Origin: Dehalococcoidia bacterium
Lineage (GTDB): Bacteria; Chloroflexota; Dehalococcoidia; GIF9; AB-539-J10
Length of the DNA stretch: 9,256 nucleotides
Reading direction: 5' to 3'
Assembly (NCBI GenBank): GCA_029857995.1
Contig: JAOUFZ010000053.1
Location: 1 to 9,256 of the forward strand
Shown here: piece by piece, positions 1 through 6,823 of the stretch
How the letters are laid out: each line of letters opens with the position of its first letter
How positions within the stretch are numbered: the stretch's first letter is position 1
Made by a program: the position numbers and the translations under genes
Notes under the pieces: generated by a model
What the model saw: only the letters and a program-made list of their open reading frames with translations
What the model was told of the DNA's origin: nothing
Databases searched by the model: none

Positions 1-1
1 C

Positions 2-445
2 TGCTTCGAACTGGAAGGGGAACGTATCGAGATTATCCCCGAAGTGATGGGGGACATGAAATACAACACAGTAGTCTGGATCCCTTTGATACGGACTCTG
101 GTCGGCAGCGATGTTCTTTTCAACCAGGCACATCCTTTTACGTGCGAGCTTACTGCCGAAGAACGACAGCAATGGATACGGGATATCGAGCGCTTGGAGA
201 AACTGGATGCCGAGGTGATAATTCCTGGCCACCAGAAACCGGGAATGCCCTTCGACTCCAGTTCATTCGATTTCACCAGGGACTATCTTGTCGCTACCGA
301 AGAAGAACTGGCCAGAACAAAGGACGTAGCCAGTTTCTATTACGCCATGGTTAAACGCTTCCCGGAAGCCAATCTTTTCATCAGTAATGAAATGAACGCA
401 AACGTCTTCAAAGGGGGAATGAATTGGAATTGGCGGGAATACTAG
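2..445 (+). CDS. MBL-fold metallo-hydrolase, C-terminal part (5' end outside window)
   Basis: This is the last 147 residues of a metallo-beta-lactamase-fold protein, read in frame from base 2 to the TAG at 443-445; the start and the main HxHxDH metal site lie left of the window. What remains shows the second half of the fold: a GSDVLFNQAHP stretch (residues 35-45 of the fragment), where D37 fits the bridging metal-ligand Asp, and VIIPGHQKPG (residues 72-81), where H77 fits the last metal-ligand His of the family. The tail after about residue 85 is alpha-helical and ends in MNWNWREY. Family members hydrolyse diverse esters, thioesters, lactones or lactams, so the substrate cannot be told. The SDR gene follows after 45 bases with no visible terminator, suggesting co-transcription. 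The family call is fairly firm; the function is open. Confidence 0.8.
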   Translation, partial: CFELEGERIEIIPEVMGDMKYNTVVWIPLIRTLVGSDVLFNQAHPFTCELTAEERQQWIRDIERLEKLDAEVIIPGHQKPGMPFDSSSFDFTRDYLVATEEELARTKDVASFYYAMVKRFPEANLFISNEMNANVFKGGMNWNWREY

Positions 446-474
446 GCTATGGTTATTGAGAATTGAAAACAACT

Positions 475-481
475 GAGGAGG
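475..481 (+). promoter_or_regulatory. Shine-Dalgarno deciding the SDR start
   Basis: GAGGAGG lies 9 bases before the ATG at 491, a normal spacing. It directly abuts the in-frame ATG at 482, which is therefore an unlikely start. Confidence 0.7.
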
Positions 482-490
482 ATGGAATTT

Positions 491-1291
491 ATGAAACTAA
501 AAGATAAAGTAGCTATCGTTACCGGTGGGGGGACTGGCATAGGGAAGGCCATTAGCCTGGCCTTGGCTAACGAAGGAGCGGTCGTGGTCATAGCCGCTCG
601 TAACCTCTCCAGATTGGAACAGGCAGCTGAAGACATCAAATCTAGAGGCGGTAAGGCAAGGGCGATACAAACCGATATTTCTGACCATGAGCAGGTAAAG
701 CGGATGGTATCTCAGACTATCAAGGACTTTGGACAGATTGACATACTGGTAAATAATGCTGCCAGGGGTACCTTCAATAAGGCTGACGTAGTCGATATGA
801 ATCCAAAAGAGTGGCATGATTGTTTGGCGATAAATCTAACCGGGATCATGTACTGCTCTCGAGAGGCACTTAAATATATGATTCCCGGCAAGAGCGGTAG
901 TGTTGTCAATATCAGCAGTGTGGCGGGGATATCCGGAGTTCCCAAAGAAAGCCCGTATGCCGCTAGCAAATGGGGCGTAATTGGCTTTACGGAAACACTG
1001 GCCATCGAAGTTGGTAGATTCGGTATTCGTGTTAACTGCATCAGCCCCGGCGCTACTCGGACTCAAGAATTTGAGGACTGGGTGAGGGTTTCGGCTGCCG
1101 ATGCCGGTATCTCCTATGAGGAAATGATGAGTAAGATCACGGACAATAATGCCTTGAAGAGAATAGCCGAACCATCTGAAATAGCGGCTTGTGTTGTGTT
1201 TCTGGCTTCGAATGATTCCAGCGCTATGACCGGACACAACCTCGTTGTCAGTTGTGGCTTTCACTTAATTCACCCAAACATGATCCACTGA
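491..1291 (+). CDS. SDR-family NAD(P)-dependent oxidoreductase
   Basis: A classical short-chain dehydrogenase/reductase of 266 residues, within the usual 250-270. Visible are the cofactor-binding TGGGTGIG (11-18), an acidic D62 in the TDIS segment, NNAA (88-91), N114, catalytic S143 in NISSVAG, and Y156/K160 in YAASK, so the N-S-Y-K tetrad is complete. An Arg after the second beta strand (AARN, R37) favours NADP(H) over NAD(H), by inference. Two motifs depart from consensus: NNAA instead of NNAG, and VSCG near the C-terminus where most relatives have VDGG, followed by a tail ending HLIHPNMIH. The ATG at 491 was chosen because of the spacing from GAGGAGG at 475-481; 482 (three residues longer) is the alternative. 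It follows the MBL hydrolase gene and is probably in its operon. The substrate is unknown; FabG-like or alcohol/hydroxyacyl dehydrogenase roles are possible. Confidence 0.93.
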   Translation: MKLKDKVAIVTGGGTGIGKAISLALANEGAVVVIAARNLSRLEQAAEDIKSRGGKARAIQTDISDHEQVKRMVSQTIKDFGQIDILVNNAARGTFNKADVVDMNPKEWHDCLAINLTGIMYCSREALKYMIPGKSGSVVNISSVAGISGVPKESPYAASKWGVIGFTETLAIEVGRFGIRVNCISPGATRTQEFEDWVRVSAADAGISYEEMMSKITDNNALKRIAEPSEIAACVVFLASNDSSAMTGHNLVVSCGFHLIHPNMIH

Positions 1292-1295
1292 GCAT

Positions 1296-1324
1296 GTGCC
1301 GAAGGGACCTCTGGATGATATAAT
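1296..1324 (+). promoter_or_regulatory. Candidate extended -10 promoter before miaB
   Basis: The 72-base gap between the SDR and miaB holds TGATATAAT at 1316-1324: a perfect TATAAT (1319-1324) preceded by TGn, the extended -10 signature of the housekeeping sigma factor. The best -35 at 17 bases' spacing (1296-1301, GTGCCG) matches TTGACA at only three of six positions, which an extended -10 promoter can tolerate. The start of transcription would fall near 1331, giving a leader of about 30 bases. An inverted repeat GATGAT-ATA-ATCATC (1314-1328) overlaps the -10. It would be the promoter of the miaB-yajC-acyl-CoA synthetase-nadB-nadC cluster. Confidence 0.45.
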
Positions 1325-1363
1325 CATCGGATAAACACAAGCTGAAGGGAAGGCAATAGCATT

Positions 1364-2650
1364 ATGCCGCGCTACTTTATTTGGACCATCGGGTGCCAGA
1401 TGAATAAGGCAGAATCGCAGCAAATAGCTGGATACTTAGATTCTGCCGGCTATCAGGCAACGACTTCTTTTTCCCATGCCGATTTGGTGGTGCTCAACAC
1501 CTGCGTGGTAAGACAAAGCGCTGAGAATAAGGTCTCAGGCACCTTAGGTTTATTGAAAGGTTTAAAGAGCAAACGCCCCAGTCTCCAGATACTTGTTACC
1601 GGATGCTTTGTCAACTCCCACACCCAGGAATTGCAGAGACGATTTCCTCACGTTGACTTACTATTTAAACCTGGCGATTACCCTGAGCTAATTGCCTGGG
1701 CGCAACAGCAAGGCATGCCCATTGAGCAGAGATTGCCTCGCTACGCTCGCAATGATGGCTGGACAGCGCCATCGCCATGCGCTCTCATCCCCATCATCCA
1801 GGGCTGTGACAATTTTTGCTCATACTGCATTGTCCCCTACAGGAGGGGAAGGGAGGTGAGTCGCCCGGTAAAGGAAATAGTCTGTGAAGTGGCAGAGCTG
1901 GTAAGACGAGGCATGAAAGAAGTCACTTTGCTGGGGCAGAATGTTGATTCTTACGGACACGATTTGCCCGAGCATCCAGACCTTGCCGATTTGCTGAAGG
2001 AATTAAGCAACATAGATGACCTTGTCAGGATTCGCTTTCTGACAAATCATCCCAAGGATATGAGCCTGAAGCTGATTGAGACTATGGCTTCTGTGAGCAA
2101 GGTCTGTGAGCATCTGGAGTTGCCGGTTCAGTCTGGGGATAATGATATATTGAAGGCTATGAGGCGAGGATATACCGTGGAACGATATCGAGACCTTGTT
2201 CACACGATTCGCCACAAGATTCCGCACATATCTCTGAGCACAGATATGATCGTGGGCTTTCCTGCAGAAACTGAGGAGCAATTTGAGCACAGCCTGTCTC
2301 TGGTCCAGGAAATGAGATTTGATGTCGTTCATGTGGCAGCTTATTCTCCACGCCGGGGCACCGTTGCCTGGCGGGAATATCAAGATGACATTCCTGGGGA
2401 AATTAAGAAGGAAAGGCTCAATGAGATTGAAGAGCTTCAGACAGCCGTAGCCAGCGAGACTAATTCGCAACTTCAGGGCAAAGAAATAGAGGTGCTGGTA
2501 GAAGGCAAAAAAGGAGGGAAATGGTTTGGGCGCACCCGGAGCAATAAGCTGGTATTCTTTGAAGATGCCGGTGACTGGCTGGGCCAATTAGCGATAGTCC
2601 ACATTCAGAAAACGAGTCCCTGGTCGCTGATAGGCCAGGTCAAAAAATAA
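1364..2650 (+). CDS. miaB: tRNA-2-methylthio-N6-dimethylallyladenosine synthase (MiaB)
   Basis: A radical SAM methylthiotransferase that puts a methylthio group at C2 of i6A37 in tRNAs reading UNN codons, using two [4Fe-4S] clusters. In order: the UPF0004 N-terminal domain (about 1-120) with cluster cysteines C11 (in TIGCQMN), C47 (NTCVVR) and C81 (TGCF); the radical SAM domain (about 138-365) with C148, C152 and C155 in CDNFCSYC, the LLGQNVDSYG strand (189-198) and the signature LPVQSG (253-258); and a C-terminal TRAM RNA-binding domain (about 370-428). GCQMN and LPVQSG separate MiaB from RimO and MtaB. At 428 residues it is slightly shorter than the roughly 470 of the E. coli protein. The ATG start has an AAGGGAAGG purine stretch 10 or so bases upstream, and the protein begins right at the first conserved strand. 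yajC follows after 21 bases. Confidence 0.95.
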   Translation: MPRYFIWTIGCQMNKAESQQIAGYLDSAGYQATTSFSHADLVVLNTCVVRQSAENKVSGTLGLLKGLKSKRPSLQILVTGCFVNSHTQELQRRFPHVDLLFKPGDYPELIAWAQQQGMPIEQRLPRYARNDGWTAPSPCALIPIIQGCDNFCSYCIVPYRRGREVSRPVKEIVCEVAELVRRGMKEVTLLGQNVDSYGHDLPEHPDLADLLKELSNIDDLVRIRFLTNHPKDMSLKLIETMASVSKVCEHLELPVQSGDNDILKAMRRGYTVERYRDLVHTIRHKIPHISLSTDMIVGFPAETEEQFEHSLSLVQEMRFDVVHVAAYSPRRGTVAWREYQDDIPGEIKKERLNEIEELQTAVASETNSQLQGKEIEVLVEGKKGGKWFGRTRSNKLVFFEDAGDWLGQLAIVHIQKTSPWSLIGQVKK

Positions 2651-2656
2651 CTAATT

Positions 2657-2664
2657 AAAGGAGG
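2657..2664 (+). promoter_or_regulatory. Strong ribosome binding site of yajC
   Basis: AAAGGAGG is a near-perfect Shine-Dalgarno, 7 bases before the yajC ATG. It is the strongest ribosome binding site in the plus-strand cluster. Confidence 0.7.
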
Positions 2665-2671
2665 ATACATT

Positions 2672-2956
2672 ATGGAAACGTGGGGAATGATCATCTTTTT
2701 GGTGGTAATCTTTGCCGTTATGTATTTGTTGATGATCAGGCCGAGGCAAAAGCAACAAAAAGAACACGAGGCGGTGATGCAGGAACTGAGGCCGGGGGAT
2801 AGGGTGATTATAGCTGGCGGAATTTACGGGCAAATTGAGAGTCTTAGTGAAGATACTGCTATTGTGAAGATAGAGTCCGGGGCAACTATGAAGGTTGCCA
2901 GGAACAGTATACTTGGCAAACAAGAAGTTGAGGAAAGCGGTAAGGGAATATTCTGA
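2672..2956 (+). CDS. yajC: Preprotein translocase subunit YajC
   Basis: A 94-residue single-pass inner-membrane protein of the Sec holotranslocon, which associates with SecDF and SecYEG. A hydrophobic segment at about residues 4-23 is followed at once by a positive RPRQKQQK stretch (24-31), giving a short N-terminus outside and a cytoplasmic C-terminus. The cytoplasmic part carries the family hallmark LRPGDRVIIAGGIYGQI (about 40-56), then a short beta-rich region ending in a NSILG-like strand. The length matches the family (about 85-110). The start is fixed by AAAGGAGG seven bases upstream. It sits 21 bases after miaB and 4 bases before the acyl-CoA synthetase gene, so it is probably co-transcribed with both. 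secD and secF, its common neighbours in other bacteria, are not here. Confidence 0.93.
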   Translation: METWGMIIFLVVIFAVMYLLMIRPRQKQQKEHEAVMQELRPGDRVIIAGGIYGQIESLSEDTAIVKIESGATMKVARNSILGKQEVEESGKGIF

Positions 2957-2960
2957 CTTT

Positions 2961-4415
2961 ATGCCTGAGAAGTTTTCTCTGGGCCGCCTCTTTTCTCCCA
3001 GCACTGTTGCTATCGTGGGGGCCTCCTCAAACCCTTTTGTCGGGGGACACCAATTCACGCGTTTTTTTATAGACCATGGATTTCAGGGCAAATTTTATCT
3101 GGTGAACCCGGCATCGAGTGAGATTCTCGGACTTAAAGTCTATCCCGCGCTAACCGCAATCCCTGAGTCAAACGTGGACTATGTGATCTCCTGCATACGT
3201 GCCGATGGTGTCCTGTCTCTACTGGATGACTGCTGCCAGAAAAATGTTAAGCTTGTCCACCTATTTACAGCCAGGCTGAAAGAGACAGGAAGAGATAAAG
3301 AGACAAAGCTTCAAGCTGAAATCCTGGAAAAGGCAAGAAGGCTGGGCATCAGAATTCTCGGGCCGAATTGTATGGGAGTCTATTACCCCAAGTTAGGATT
3401 ATCGTTTAATCATGAGTTGCCCAGGGAAAGTGGGCCGGTGGGTGGATTTTTTCAAAGCGGCGGGGGAGCCGCAGAATTCGTCCGTTACGCCGCTTTAAGA
3501 GGAGTCCGTTTCAGTAAAGTTGTAAGCTATGGTAATGCCTCGGATATTGATGAGGTTGAGTTGCTAGACTACTTTGCCTCTGATAGTGAAACAGAGATAA
3601 TTGCCTCCTATATTGAGGGAGTCAAAGACGGCAGGAAATTTGTTGAGGCGCTAGCACTGGCCGCGAAAAAGAAGCCGGTCATAATTCTCAAGGCGGGAAG
3701 GGGTAGAACAGGGGCAAAACTAGCGCTCTCTCATACTGCATCACTGGCTGGCTCCATTAGCGTGTGGAAAGCGGCGCTAAGGCAATGTGGGGCTATTATG
3801 GTCAGTAATTTTGAAGAGCTGATAGACCAGGCTGTCGCATTTGCCTTTTTGCCGCCTATCACGGGCAAAAGAGTAATCGTTGCCGGGGGTGGAGGCGGAA
3901 AGAGTATGGTCTCGGCCGATGTCTGGGAAGAGGAAGGCTTCGAGCTGCCGGACTTATCTGCGGAGTTCAGAAAGAAGCTCAAAGAGAAAGTCCCCGCGCT
4001 CTGGGATTGGGTTAGAAATCCGATAGATGCCTCTCTTTTTCAAGGCACACCAATGGTGGATGTAAACGTGCTGGAGTGGCTCAGTAATGAAGACGGATTC
4101 GATATTTGGGTTGCTAATTTGACTCAGGACGACCCTTTGCCTGAAGATATATGGGAAAATATACTGGCGCCGAACTTTTTGAACAGCGTAACGGAAATCA
4201 AGAAGAAAGGTAAGCCTGCAGTCTGTGTCATTGAAACAGGGGAAATTGGCCCGGCGGAGATGGAAAGCTGGAAGTGGAGAGCTATTGCCGAGACCAGAAG
4301 ACAGATTGTCAACCAGGGTCTAGCTGTTTTCCCTTCTGCGGAGAGGGCGGCGAAAGCAATAGAGAAATTGGTGAACTACTGGACGTGGCGGGAAAGTGAA
4401 AACGAATTATCATGA
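2961..4415 (+). CDS. NDP-forming acyl-CoA synthetase alpha-like protein (CoA-binding, succinyl-CoA ligase-like)
   Basis: A 484-residue homologue of the alpha part of ADP/GDP-forming acyl-CoA synthetases, which exchange acyl-CoA + NDP + Pi for acid + CoA + NTP. Domains: an N-terminal CoA-binding Rossmann domain (about 8-130) with VAIVGASSNP (16-25) and LVNP; a first succinyl-CoA-ligase-like domain (about 135-275) with LGPNCMGV (133-140), a QSGGG turn, SYGNASDIDE, an acidic E219 in YIEG, and H258 in ALSHTAS, the position of the phosphohistidine that relays phosphate; and a second ligase-like domain (about 300-465) with a RNPIDAS motif. There is no ATP-grasp (beta) domain, so it must work with a separate subunit not in the window, or have another role. 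The ATG at 2961, four bases after the yajC stop, was chosen over a TTG at 2895 that would lie inside yajC; its Shine-Dalgarno (AAGGGA) is weak and distant, suggesting coupling to yajC. It overlaps nadB by 20 bases. Confidence 0.85.
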   Translation: MPEKFSLGRLFSPSTVAIVGASSNPFVGGHQFTRFFIDHGFQGKFYLVNPASSEILGLKVYPALTAIPESNVDYVISCIRADGVLSLLDDCCQKNVKLVHLFTARLKETGRDKETKLQAEILEKARRLGIRILGPNCMGVYYPKLGLSFNHELPRESGPVGGFFQSGGGAAEFVRYAALRGVRFSKVVSYGNASDIDEVELLDYFASDSETEIIASYIEGVKDGRKFVEALALAAKKKPVIILKAGRGRTGAKLALSHTASLAGSISVWKAALRQCGAIMVSNFEELIDQAVAFAFLPPITGKRVIVAGGGGGKSMVSADVWEEEGFELPDLSAEFRKKLKEKVPALWDWVRNPIDASLFQGTPMVDVNVLEWLSNEDGFDIWVANLTQDDPLPEDIWENILAPNFLNSVTEIKKKGKPAVCVIETGEIGPAEMESWKWRAIAETRRQIVNQGLAVFPSAERAAKAIEKLVNYWTWRESENELS

Positions 4416-5955
4416 TTACATTATAGTGGGCAGTGGCATTGCCGGGCTCTACATTGCCTTGCTGGCCATAAAGCGGGGCAGTGTCCTCATACTGACTAAG
4501 GGCAGCATAGAAGACTGCAATACCAAATATGCTCAGGGCGGCATTGCTGTGGCCATGGGCAGGGATGATTCTCCTGAGTTGCATTTCAGAGACACCATAG
4601 CTGCTGGAGACGGCTTATCCGATGCCGAGGCCGTGCGCATTTTGACTGAAGAGGCTGCTGACTGCATAGCTGATTTAATCAAATTTGGAGTACCTTTTGA
4701 TACTCTGAACGGGGAAATTACCCTGACCAGAGAGGCAGCCCATAGTGTGCCGCGCATCATGCATGCCGGCGGAGATGCCACCGGGGAGCATATCGAGGTT
4801 ACCTTAAGTCGCCAGGTGCGTGCTGTTCCTATCAAGGTCCTGGAAAACTGCCTGGCTAGCGAGATTTTAGTCCAGAAAGGCAGAGTAGTCGGCGTGAGAG
4901 CTCTCGATTGCCACACTGGCTCTGTAGAAGAGTATAGCTGCAAATTCCTTGTCTTGGCTACAGGAGGCGCTGGGAGGTTATTCAAATATACCACTAACTC
5001 CGATGTGGTCACCGGCGATGGGATAGCTGTGGCTTTCGAGGCCGGTGCTGGAATAAGCGATATGGAGTTTTTCCAGTTTCATCCCACTGTTCTGCGCCTG
5101 CCCGGAGTAGCTCCTTTCCTCATCTCTGAGGCAGTCAGGGGAGAGGGTGGCATACTCAGAAATGTCGAAGGTCATCGCTTCATGCCGGATTATACTGCTG
5201 ATGCCGAACTGGCGACCAGAGATATAGTGGCTCGCAGCATCGTCTATGAGATGAAGAAGACTCACAGCGACAGAGTTTTTCTGGATGTTACCCATTTGCC
5301 CTCCCGGTTAATTACCACCCGCTTTCCCCACATATACCGCTTTTGTCGGGAGCATGGCCTGGATATCACCAAAGGGCTTGTCCCCGTCGCCCCAGCCGCT
5401 CACTACCTTATGGGAGGGGTGAAGGTCAATAGTTGGGGAGAGACAAACATTCCAGGGTTATTTGCTGCTGGCGAGACCGCCTGCACCGGGGTGCACGGTG
5501 CCAACAGGCTGGCATCGAATTCCCTGCTTGAGTCAGTTGTTTTCAGCAAGAGGATAGTACAGAGAACTGAAATGACCGCTCCTCCTCGTCATGGCAAGAA
5601 GCGCAGCGGTGGAACAATCTTCCGTTGCCTCCCCGAACGTGAGACATTGTCCAAGGTACCATCACTTAACCTGCCCAGCCTGCAGTCGCTTATGTGGGAT
5701 AAAGTAGGAATCATTCGTTCTGGCAAGGGCCTCAAAGAGGCGGCGGGCATTTTGGCCACATGGGAAAGCTTCCTGCCTCAACCCGGTGACCGCACGTCTC
5801 ATGAACTGAATAATCTGGTATTATGTGCCAGGCTCGTGACTGAGGCTGCTTTGCTCCGCGAGGAGAGCCGTGGCGCTCACTTCCGCACAGATTTCCCGCA
5901 GACTTCGCCGGAATGGAAAAAGCACATCGTTTTCAGGAATAATGTCATCAAATAA
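4396..5955 (+). CDS. nadB: L-aspartate oxidase
   Basis: A 519-residue flavoprotein that oxidises L-aspartate to iminoaspartate, the first step of de novo NAD synthesis; the electrons can go to oxygen or fumarate. Features: FAD-binding IIVGSGIAGL (9-18), the flavin-covering TKYAQGGIA segment (43-51) of the succinate dehydrogenase/NadB family, ATGGAGR (188-194), H229 in FHPT, R275 in ATRDIVAR, H336 in AAHYLMGG and R371 in GANRLASNSLLE. These four sit at a constant offset of 15 from H244, R290, H351 and R386, which I recall as the active-site residues of E. coli NadB. A C-terminal helical domain (about 410-519) holds REESRGAHFRTDFP. The start is GTG at 4396, the only start codon between the preceding in-frame stop (4372) and the FAD motif. 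It overlaps the synthetase gene by 20 bases and has no good ribosome binding site of its own, which suggests translational coupling. It overlaps nadC by 14 bases. Confidence 0.95.
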   Translation: MKTNYHDYIIVGSGIAGLYIALLAIKRGSVLILTKGSIEDCNTKYAQGGIAVAMGRDDSPELHFRDTIAAGDGLSDAEAVRILTEEAADCIADLIKFGVPFDTLNGEITLTREAAHSVPRIMHAGGDATGEHIEVTLSRQVRAVPIKVLENCLASEILVQKGRVVGVRALDCHTGSVEEYSCKFLVLATGGAGRLFKYTTNSDVVTGDGIAVAFEAGAGISDMEFFQFHPTVLRLPGVAPFLISEAVRGEGGILRNVEGHRFMPDYTADAELATRDIVARSIVYEMKKTHSDRVFLDVTHLPSRLITTRFPHIYRFCREHGLDITKGLVPVAPAAHYLMGGVKVNSWGETNIPGLFAAGETACTGVHGANRLASNSLLESVVFSKRIVQRTEMTAPPRHGKKRSGGTIFRCLPERETLSKVPSLNLPSLQSLMWDKVGIIRSGKGLKEAAGILATWESFLPQPGDRTSHELNNLVLCARLVTEAALLREESRGAHFRTDFPQTSPEWKKHIVFRNNVIK

Positions 5956-6796
5956 GCTCCAGATTGAGGAAATCATCGACCGTGCCTTAGCTGAGGACCT
6001 TGGTAAAGGCGATATTACTACCGAGGCTTTGATCTCCGGCGACCGGCAAGGGACAGCATTTATCGTGGCTAAGAAAGAAGGGGTCCTGGCTGGCATAAAC
6101 GTAGCTAAACAGGTTTTCCATCGGGTTGATCCAGAGTTAAAGGTAGAGGCTCTTCTGGAAGACGGGGCTAGGATTGAGCCGGGCAGCAGAGTAGCTAAGG
6201 TGTCTGGCAGCATCGCCAGCATTCTCAAGGCGGAGAGGATAGCCCTGAATTTCCTTCAGCGCTTGAGCGGCATTGCCTCGGAGACCAATCGGTATGTCGA
6301 AGTGGTCAAGGGGTTGCCTGTGCGCACAATGGATACCAGGAAAACCACCCCTGGCTTGAGGTCGCTGGAAAAGCATGCCGTCAAGGCAGGTGGTGGTGAG
6401 AATCACCGTATGAGTTTGGGCGATGGCATACTCATTAAGGATAATCATCTGGCGGCGCTGCGCAGCCAGGGATTAGATATCAAAGAGATTATAGCCAGAG
6501 CAAGGCAAAATGCTCCGCAGCGGCTGCCGGTCGAGGTGGAGGTGGGGACTGTGGCGGAAGCTTCGGAAGCCGTGGAAGCCGGGGCAGATGTCGTTATGCT
6601 TGATAATATGAATCTCGAGGATATGCGCGAGGCGGTAAAAGCTATTCATGGTCGGGCTTTAATTGAAGCCTCGGGTGGAATTACGCTGGACAATGTTCGG
6701 GCGGTAGCTGAAACCGGCGTTGATTTTATTTCCATCGGCGCCCTTACCCACTCCGCCAGGGCCTTAGACATCAGCCTCGAGCTCGAATCTCAATAA
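5942..6796 (+). CDS. nadC: Nicotinate-nucleotide pyrophosphorylase (quinolinate phosphoribosyltransferase)
   Basis: A 284-residue enzyme that joins quinolinate to phosphoribosyl pyrophosphate with loss of CO2, giving nicotinate mononucleotide; it is the third step of NAD synthesis from aspartate. The N-terminal domain (about 1-105) carries the LAEDLGKGDIT motif; the barrel that follows carries TRKTTPGLR and GGGENHRMSLGDGILIKDNH, containing the Arg, His and Lys residues that bind quinolinate, then VEVEVGT, VVMLDNM, EASGGIT and a final SIGALTHS phosphate-binding turn. All family hallmarks are present and the length is typical. The ATG at 5942 was chosen because the family begins just before the LAEDLG helix; an in-frame start at 5870 would add 24 residues translated from inside nadB. 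A short AGGA lies 3 bases upstream, so coupling to nadB is likely. It is the last gene of the plus-strand cluster. Confidence 0.95.
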   Translation: MSSNKLQIEEIIDRALAEDLGKGDITTEALISGDRQGTAFIVAKKEGVLAGINVAKQVFHRVDPELKVEALLEDGARIEPGSRVAKVSGSIASILKAERIALNFLQRLSGIASETNRYVEVVKGLPVRTMDTRKTTPGLRSLEKHAVKAGGGENHRMSLGDGILIKDNHLAALRSQGLDIKEIIARARQNAPQRLPVEVEVGTVAEASEAVEAGADVVMLDNMNLEDMREAVKAIHGRALIEASGGITLDNVRAVAETGVDFISIGALTHSARALDISLELESQ

Positions 6797-6823
6797 TTCA
6801 GGCGTTATAGACAGCCATCGTCA

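Noticed and set aside
836..1264. A 142-residue open frame on the minus strand opposite the SDR
   Set aside because: It is a shadow of the SDR frame, with no domain and no ribosome binding site evident.
1314..1328. Inverted repeat considered as a terminator of the SDR gene
   Set aside because: The stem is only six mostly A/T pairs with a three-base loop and no T-run follows, so it cannot serve as an intrinsic terminator.
2003..2587. A 194-residue open frame on the minus strand opposite miaB
   Set aside because: It is fully antisense to a strongly conserved gene, shows no recognisable domain and reflects the codon use of miaB.
2895..2960. TTG start extending the acyl-CoA synthetase protein by 22 residues
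   Set aside because: The added part lies inside yajC, and the ATG at 2961 right after the yajC stop places the CoA-binding domain at its usual distance from the N-terminus.
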